Source: Clostridiales bacterium (GTDB lineage Bacteria; Bacillota; Clostridia; Peptostreptococcales; T1SED10-28). Taken from it: 11,035 nucleotides of DNA. This document shows positions 6,657 through 11,035 of this stretch, piece after piece; positions within the stretch are counted from its first letter, which is position 1, and the number at the start of each line of letters is the position of its first letter. Under the pieces are notes generated by a model. It made no database searches, had not been told where the DNA came from, and saw only the letters and a program-made list of their open reading frames with translations. The stretch lies in the NCBI GenBank assembly GCA_007134725.1, contig SLKF01000257.1:1-11035 (forward strand), given 5' to 3'. A program made the translations under genes and the position numbers.

Positions 6657-7901
6657 TTATTTTAGGGTTGCAGGTTCCATAGATTTTTCCGGAGCCGGTG
6701 CGGTAACTTTAAGAGCGAGAAAAACACCGACCAAACTAAGCAAACCGGAGATCAGATAGCTATAAGCATACCCGCCGGTAAAGTCTCGGATAAGGCCACC
6801 GACCAAGGGTCCGAATACTCCGCCAATTCCCCAGGCGGTAATGACAAAACCATAATTCACGCCAAAGTTTTTCATACCGAAGTAGTCACCGGTAATCGCA
6901 GGGAATACCGTTAACATTCCGCCGAAGGTAAAGCCTACGGTGGAGACACCCAGCATCAGTACTGCGGGAGTGGTGGCGAAAGGTAGTAAAACATAGGCTA
7001 ATACCTGTAAGATGAACATTGCCAGTAAGGATTTGTTTCGTCCGATCCGATCGGAAATAATTCCCCACTGTACTCGACCAAAGGCATTAAACACTGCATA
7101 AATTGCTGCTAGTATAAAGCCGTTTGTGATTCCGGACTGTTCGAATCCGATATTGGAAAGCTGACCGATAATCAGCAGTCCCGCAAAGGTACCACAGGCA
7201 AACATGGACCAGATCATTCTAAATTGCTTAGTTTTCATCATTTCACCGGACTCAAATTCTTTGGTCGCGGTGGTGGAGAAAGAAGGTTTAACCTTAATGG
7301 TTTCCGTCTCTAGGGGTTGAGGAGGAAGGTAGCCCTCCGGCGGATTTTTAATCAACTGAGAAAGAGCCATAATACCAATGAAAAATGCGCTACCCAATAC
7401 AAAAAACGTGGTTTCGATGCCGTGGTTGGCAATAAGACTGGTGGTTAAGGGACCCACATATACCGGGGCTAAACCGAAACCACTGACAACGATGCCTGAA
7501 ACCACCCCTCTTTTACTAGGATGAAACCATTTAACAGCGGCAGGGGTCGGTGCAGAATAACCGGTTCCCATGGCAATTCCGAAGATCACTCCGAAAGTAA
7601 TGGTTAATGTTAGGGGGGTTAACAGCATACCGGAAAGGGTAAGTCCAATGCCTGCAAGTACAGCGCTTCCCATGATAATCCTTTTGGGGCCGAACTTATC
7701 CTGTAATTTTCCACCGGGAACCATGGAAAATGCAAACATGGCACAAGCAACCATGTAAGGAATTTGTGTTGCGGTGGCACTCCAGCCCCGATTCATTAAT
7801 GCGGCAGAGATAACTCCCCATGCGTAGAGTGTACCCAACATTAAATTAACACCAAGACCTGCCAGTAATACGATGATGCCTTTGTTAAACCTGGTTTTCA
7901 T
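6657..7901 (-). CDS. OFA-family MFS transporter (monocarboxylate type)
   Basis: A 414-residue, 12-helix inner-membrane carrier of the major facilitator superfamily. It fits the oxalate:formate antiporter (OFA) family, whose members move small monocarboxylates such as formate, oxalate, lactate or pyruvate. Seen in sequence: the first helix GIIVLLAGLGVNLMLGTLYAWG; the MFS loop motif GGKLQDKFGPKR at residues 63-74; the family-typical WFHPSKRGVVSGIVVSGFG at 125-143; a hydrophilic central loop at about 184-227; and the second-half MFS motif GRVQWGIISDRIGRNK at 275-290. The ATG has AAAGGAG eight bases upstream. It has its own promoter and terminator and no catabolic partner gene beside it, so the substrate is not settled. 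It is divergent from the DUF4139 gene. Confidence 0.9.
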   Translation of the reverse strand: MKTRFNKGIIVLLAGLGVNLMLGTLYAWGVISAALMNRGWSATATQIPYMVACAMFAFSMVPGGKLQDKFGPKRIIMGSAVLAGIGLTLSGMLLTPLTLTITFGVIFGIAMGTGYSAPTPAAVKWFHPSKRGVVSGIVVSGFGLAPVYVGPLTTSLIANHGIETTFFVLGSAFFIGIMALSQLIKNPPEGYLPPQPLETETIKVKPSFSTTATKEFESGEMMKTKQFRMIWSMFACGTFAGLLIIGQLSNIGFEQSGITNGFILAAIYAVFNAFGRVQWGIISDRIGRNKSLLAMFILQVLAYVLLPFATTPAVLMLGVSTVGFTFGGMLTVFPAITGDYFGMKNFGVNYGFVITAWGIGGVFGPLVGGLIRDFTGGYAYSYLISGLLSLVGVFLALKVTAPAPEKSMEPATLK

Positions 7902-7958
7902 CCATTCAACTCCTTTAAAATTTTTAAAATATTATTGCGGTCAATTATATCTTCTATT

Positions 7959-7987
7959 ATTATACGTATTCTTATAAATAAATACAA
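7959..7987 (-). promoter_or_regulatory. SigA-type promoter of the MFS gene
   Basis: On the - strand, TTGTAT (7982-7987) is followed after exactly 17 bases by TATAAT (7959-7964). The -10 is perfect and the -35 matches four of six positions. Transcription would start near 7952, about 50 bases before ATG 7901. The surrounding gap is A/T-rich and shared with the divergent DUF4139 gene. Confidence 0.7.
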
Positions 7988-7992
7988 TGGAA

Positions 7993-8018
7993 TTGACGAA
8001 TATAATTAAATTTTATGT
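7993..8018 (+). promoter_or_regulatory. Weak promoter candidates for the DUF4139 operon
   Basis: Two partial signals face the DUF4139 gene: TTGACG at 7993-7998, lacking a good -10 at 17 bases, and a perfect TATAAT at 8001-8006, lacking a good -35. They cannot belong to the same promoter because the spacing is only two bases. One of them probably drives the operon, giving a leader of roughly 110-120 bases before the start at 8136. Confidence 0.35.
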
Positions 8019-8050
8019 ATGAGAAAAGAAGAAGGGTATAAGTATAAAAG

Positions 8051-8119
8051 ATGCAAATTCAATCTAAAGAGCAGGAGTATATTTTTGTTGTCGGTTACCA
8101 TTTGCACTATGAGCTGTAA
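8051..8119 (+). CDS. Possible 22-codon leader ORF
   Basis: A short open frame from ATG 8051 encodes 22 residues (MQIQSKEQEYIFVVGYHLHY, then EL) and stops 16 bases before ATG 8136, just upstream of the ribosome binding site of the DUF4139 gene. Composition looks protein-like, but the preceding AAAAG is a poor ribosome binding site and the peptide has no run of repeated codons of the kind that marks an attenuator leader. Most likely a chance frame in the leader; reported because its position could couple its translation to that of the next gene. Confidence 0.2.
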   Translation: MQIQSKEQEYIFVVGYHLHYEL

Positions 8120-8121
8120 GC

Positions 8122-8128
8122 GGAGGTG
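8122..8128 (+). promoter_or_regulatory. Ribosome binding site that decides the DUF4139 start
   Basis: GGAGGTG lies seven bases before ATG 8136, a strong and correctly spaced site. The in-frame ATG at 8019, which would add 39 residues, has only A/T sequence upstream and no Shine-Dalgarno. Confidence 0.8.
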
Positions 8129-8135
8129 TAGGGTT

Positions 8136-9437
8136 ATGAGGAAGATGTCCACGAATCAAGACACGAAGGAAATTGCTCTAACGATTTACAATGGAGGGTT
8201 TGGTGCGGTTAAAGAAAAAAGAACCGTTTCCTTAGAAGAAGATGAGGGGGAATTGATTTTTGCAGATGTGGCCCAGCTGATTGAAACCGATTCCTTAATT
8301 GTAGCGGGGATCAATGTTTTGGAATTCAACTATGATTTTGATTTGGTCAGTCGGGATAAGCTCTTGCAAAAGTATGTGGATAAGAAAGTGTATTTAAAAG
8401 ATCGAAAAACCGGAGAGAAAAGAAGTTGTCGCCTCTTATCCGCAGAAGGCGGTGGCAGATGCGTTTTGGAAGATGAGGTCACAAAAGAAATCTACACCGA
8501 TACCCAGGAAGAGATCGTCCTACCCTCATTACCATCGGGACTGATCGTAAAGCCGGCACTCCTTTGGAAAACCGATGGAAAGCCTGCTGAAAACGTTCAA
8601 GTGTCTTATTTGAGTAAAGGTTTTAGTTGGCATGCCAATTATGTAGTGGAACTGAAGGAGCAAACCTTAAATATTATGGGATGGGCAGAGATTGAAAATC
8701 GAAGCGGTATGACCTTTGAGAATGCCCACATTAAATTAATTGCCGGGGACGTCCACCGTATAGAAAAGGAAATAGTGTTCGAAGACAGGTACATGGTAGC
8801 CGAATCCAAAGCTTCCTATGAACCGGAAGTGAAAGCTTTCTTTGATTATCATATGTACACCCTCGGTCATCCAACAACCTTGAAAGATAACCAGTCGAAA
8901 CAAATAGGTATTTTAACGGGAAGAGAAATTCCCTATAAGCAGTATTATAAATTAGGACTTTATGAAGAAAAAGCGGATATTATTCTGGAGTTTCAAAACC
9001 GAAAAGAAGATGGATTGGGAATTGCCATGCCCCAGGGAAAAATAAAACTATATAAAGAAGACGAAGCCGACGGATCCCTGGAATTTATCGGAGAAGACCG
9101 GATTGAACACACGGCCAAGAATGAAGAGATTACCCTATCCATCGGTAAAGCTTTTGATATTGCCTTTGATTACCAGAAAATCGATCATAAAAAATTGGGG
9201 GGCGTGGAGTATTATAAGTACCGGTGCGAGATCAGGAACCATAAAGAGACGGAAGCTGAAGTTCGCTTTGAGCATTATCGCGAGGGAGTTTGGGAAATGG
9301 TAAACACTTCCCATGAGTATGTAAAAAAATCCGCCACCCAAATAGAGTATCGAGTATTAGTACCGGCGGAGGGGGAAGTTGCCGTAGAGTTTGAATACAA
9401 GGTGGATCGACGGATAGAAGTGAATTTTAGAAAATAA
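8136..9437 (+). CDS. DUF4139 domain-containing protein
   Basis: A 433-residue protein of the DUF4139 family, whose biochemical role is not established. The N-terminal part (about residues 12-70) holds the usual LTIYNGGFGAVKEKRTVSL and ALxxxxV-LEFNYDFDLVS type segments, followed by LLQKYVDKKV. From about residue 133 the DUF4139 core follows: PSGLIVKPALLWKT, VQVSYLSKGFSWHANYVV, GWAEIENRSGMTFENAHIKL and LIAGDVHRI. The C-terminal part (from about 350) is a beta-rich segment with YYKYRCEIRNHKETEAEVRF and a final VPAEGEVAVEFEYKV, as in other family members. No signal peptide or membrane segment is visible from this start, so the protein appears cytoplasmic. ATG 8136 is chosen on its ribosome binding site. 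The M20 peptidase gene follows after 71 bases with no terminator, so an operon is likely. Confidence 0.85.
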   Translation: MRKMSTNQDTKEIALTIYNGGFGAVKEKRTVSLEEDEGELIFADVAQLIETDSLIVAGINVLEFNYDFDLVSRDKLLQKYVDKKVYLKDRKTGEKRSCRLLSAEGGGRCVLEDEVTKEIYTDTQEEIVLPSLPSGLIVKPALLWKTDGKPAENVQVSYLSKGFSWHANYVVELKEQTLNIMGWAEIENRSGMTFENAHIKLIAGDVHRIEKEIVFEDRYMVAESKASYEPEVKAFFDYHMYTLGHPTTLKDNQSKQIGILTGREIPYKQYYKLGLYEEKADIILEFQNRKEDGLGIAMPQGKIKLYKEDEADGSLEFIGEDRIEHTAKNEEITLSIGKAFDIAFDYQKIDHKKLGGVEYYKYRCEIRNHKETEAEVRFEHYREGVWEMVNTSHEYVKKSATQIEYRVLVPAEGEVAVEFEYKVDRRIEVNFRK

Positions 9438-9468
9438 AGGATGGCTGCTTTTTAAAGGAAGCCCTTGG

Positions 9469-9500
9469 GAGGAATATATAGAGGAATATATAAAGGAGGG
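9469..9500 (+). repeat. Tandem 12-bp duplication overlapping the peptidase ribosome binding site
   Basis: GAGGAATATATA occurs twice back to back (9469-9480 and 9481-9492), followed by AGGAGGG (9494-9500). Each copy brings a GAGG Shine-Dalgarno-like core, so three purine-rich ribosome-docking sites lie in series before the GTG start at 9509. Only the last has proper spacing. Confidence 0.8.
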
Positions 9501-9508
9501 AAAATACG

Positions 9509-10858
9509 GTGAAAGCCAAACTGAAAGCACGACTAAAAGAGAAAGAAACGGAGCATTTAGAGATATTTAAGACCCTTGTTAGGCAAAAGAGTATCAGCAG
9601 CAGAAATGAAGGGGTCAAGGAATGCGCAAAACTACTAAAGTCCATCATGGAGGATGCAGGTATTACAACAGAAATATACGATACACCGGGGCAGCCTGTA
9701 GTTTACGGAGAATTAAAAGGAAATCATCCCGACAAGCCTACGATTCTCTTTTATGGACACTACGACGTACAACCCCCGGAACCTATGGAAAAGTGGTTGT
9801 CGGAACCCTTTGAACCCACGGTTCGGGAGGGAAGACTGTATGGACGGGGAACAGGGGATAATAAAGGGCAGCTGCTGACTCATGTTCTTGCGGTGAAGGC
9901 TTACCTGGACCTTGTAGGAGAAGTCCCTGTGAATGTGAAGTTTATTTTTGATGGAGAAGAAGAGATCGGAAGCCCGAACCTCGAAGAATTTGTTCGAGCC
10001 CACAGGGATTTGCTGAAAACCGATGTGGTACTAACCTCAGACGGTCCCCTCCATGATAGCGGGTCCCCGATTATCGCCTTTGGAGTACGGGGAGTCATGA
10101 ATTTTGATTTTCAGATAAACACCGCAAACACCGACAACCATTCAGGAAATAAAGGCGGCGTTATTCCCAATGCAATTTGGGAGATGGTGCGATTTCTTTC
10201 CACCATGATGGATGAAAAGGATCGTGTATTGGTCGAAGGCTTCTATGATAATGTAGTGGAGCCTACGGCCTACGAGAAACAGTTGATTTCCGATTTGCCC
10301 TTTAATAAAGAGGGGATTGCCCGTTCCTTCGGGGTCGAGAAAATCCTTCATGATAAGGAGCGCTTTTATAAAAGACTGTTGTTTTTGCCGACCTTAACCA
10401 TCAATGGAATTGAAGGGGGACATATAGGACCGGAAAGCAAAAATATCATCCCCTGTGAGGCGAAAGCAAAGATGGAAATTCGACTGGTCTATGATCAGGA
10501 TCCTGAAGACTTGATTCAAAAAATTGAAGAACATATGAAAAGTCATGATTCTAGAATCATCCTTACAAGGGTATCGGAAGATATGCGACCCTCAAGAACC
10601 TCCTCGGAGCTGGAGATATCCCAAAAAATTATTGAGGCCGTGGGAAAAGCCTTCGGGGAAAAACCATTGATCTATCCGGCCATGGGGGGAAGCTTACCGG
10701 ATTATGTTTGGACCAGGGTTCTGGGTGCCCCATCAATCATGGTTCCCTACGCCAATGCAGACGAAGCCAACCATGCTCCCAACGAGAATATGAGCTTACA
10801 GTGCTTTTATCAAGGGATGGAATCCGATATAGAAATTATCGAAGGGTTGAAGAAATAA
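9509..10858 (+). CDS. M20-family metallopeptidase (dipeptidase/carboxypeptidase type)
   Basis: A 449-residue cytoplasmic di-zinc peptidase of clan MH, family M20, expected to cleave dipeptides or release amino acids from short peptides. The metal and catalytic set is complete by comparison with carnosinase-type enzymes: H84 and D86 in GHYDVQP, bridging D117 in GRGTGDNKG, E151 (general base) and E152 (metal) in DGEEEIGSP, D178 in TSDGP, and H422 in DEANHAPNE. A lid domain lies at about residues 190-310 and contains DNHSGNKGG (H211), which in relatives reaches the partner active site of the dimer. Length and the GHYDVQP form fit the CNDP-like dipeptidase branch. The start is GTG 9509, nine bases after GGAGG. 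No signal peptide. It is probably cotranscribed with the DUF4139 gene and perhaps with the radical SAM gene that follows. Exact substrate unknown. Confidence 0.93.
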   Translation: MKAKLKARLKEKETEHLEIFKTLVRQKSISSRNEGVKECAKLLKSIMEDAGITTEIYDTPGQPVVYGELKGNHPDKPTILFYGHYDVQPPEPMEKWLSEPFEPTVREGRLYGRGTGDNKGQLLTHVLAVKAYLDLVGEVPVNVKFIFDGEEEIGSPNLEEFVRAHRDLLKTDVVLTSDGPLHDSGSPIIAFGVRGVMNFDFQINTANTDNHSGNKGGVIPNAIWEMVRFLSTMMDEKDRVLVEGFYDNVVEPTAYEKQLISDLPFNKEGIARSFGVEKILHDKERFYKRLLFLPTLTINGIEGGHIGPESKNIIPCEAKAKMEIRLVYDQDPEDLIQKIEEHMKSHDSRIILTRVSEDMRPSRTSSELEISQKIIEAVGKAFGEKPLIYPAMGGSLPDYVWTRVLGAPSIMVPYANADEANHAPNENMSLQCFYQGMESDIEIIEGLKK

Positions 10859-10863
10859 TTTAG

Positions 10864-10912
10864 TCAAGGGGGATCTTGGAAAGCCCCGGGACATCAAGAA
10901 TCATCTCCCCTA
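10864..10912 (+). other. G/C-block leader before the radical SAM gene
   Basis: This spacer has a GGGGG block (10868-10872), a central CCCCGGG (10884-10890) and a final CCCC (10907-10910), plus CTTG and CAAG. The blocks allow alternative pairings (first G block with the central or last C block) with bulges. There is no T-tract, so it is not an intrinsic terminator. Read-through from the peptidase gene is likely. Confidence 0.3.
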
Positions 10913-10935
10913 CAAATAGGAAAGGAGTTTTTAAA

Positions 10936-11035
10936 ATGCGTTATCAAGGAACCGTATACAGACCCCCTAGCGAAGGGAACAGTCTCATTATTCAAGCGAC
11001 CATCGGATGCCCCCATAATCAATGTAGTTTTTGCA
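10936..11035 (+). CDS. Radical SAM protein, N-terminus only (cut by window end)
   Basis: The first 33 codons of a gene that runs off the window. The N-terminal segment MRYQGTVYRPPSEGNSLIIQ leads into ATIGCPHNQCSFC, an iron-sulfur cluster motif at the start of a TIM-barrel radical SAM domain. The cysteines C25, C30 and C33 are spaced CX4CX2C instead of the more usual CX3CX2C. They would hold the 4Fe-4S cluster that cleaves S-adenosylmethionine. The conserved MRY-G-YRPPSE opening recalls a group of uncharacterised radical SAM proteins in anaerobes, from memory. ATG 10936 has AAAGGAG eight bases upstream. Reaction and substrate cannot be inferred from this fragment. Confidence 0.8.
   Translation, partial: MRYQGTVYRPPSEGNSLIIQATIGCPHNQCSFC

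Noticed and set aside
8019..8135. N-terminal extension of the DUF4139 protein with a hydrophobic stretch ending in Cys, resembling a lipoprotein signal
   Set aside because: No ribosome binding site before ATG 8019, a strong one before ATG 8136, and the residues around the Cys (TMSC) do not fit a proper lipobox.
1..11035. CRISPR array, tRNA, rRNA, insertion sequence or prophage genes
   Set aside because: No regularly spaced repeats, no tRNA-like cloverleaf, no transposase, integrase or phage structural motifs seen in any frame.

Overview
This 11 kb window reads as ordinary chromosomal sequence from an anaerobic, low-to-medium GC Gram-positive bacterium, most likely a member of the Clostridia. 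The reasons are strong Shine-Dalgarno sequences before nearly every gene, a mix of ATG, GTG and probably TTG starts, SigA-type promoters, hairpin terminators with T-tracts, an anaerobe-style 4Fe-4S protein and an LtaS-type enzyme that points to a Gram-positive envelope. The species cannot be named from the sequence alone. I see no transposase, phage gene, CRISPR array, tRNA or rRNA.

Layout: (1) 13-1726, + strand: a QueG-like two-cluster ferredoxin-type protein, followed closely by a nitrilase with an intact Glu-Lys-Cys triad. (2) A bidirectional terminator near 1800-1845, then a convergent universal stress protein (1902-2357, - strand) with a clear promoter of its own. (3) A roughly 400-bp stretch (2433-2831) with no intact gene. 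It holds a 17-bp palindrome, an inverted repeat and what may be a frameshifted gene remnant. (4) 2832-4678, + strand: a YjjU-type patatin-like lipase and a class I fructose-bisphosphate aldolase, ended by a strong terminator. (5) 4714-6474, - strand: an LtaS-type membrane phosphoglycerol transferase with an acidic linker. (6) 6657-7901, - strand: an OFA-family MFS carrier with its own terminator and promoter. (7) 8136-11035, + strand: a DUF4139 protein, an M20 metallopeptidase and the start of a radical SAM protein cut by the window edge.

The genes do not form one pathway. They are a mosaic of small transcription units: convergent pairs share terminators (nitrilase/stress protein, aldolase/LtaS-like) and divergent pairs share promoter regions (stress protein/patatin, MFS/DUF4139). 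Central carbon metabolism (aldolase), peptide or dipeptide use (M20), monocarboxylate transport (OFA), lipid or envelope work (patatin, LtaS-like) and stress response are represented. No convincing new multi-gene system is visible. The observations most worth following are the QueG-like/nitrilase pair, the degraded region with its palindrome upstream of the patatin gene, and the CX4CX2C cluster motif of the truncated radical SAM protein.
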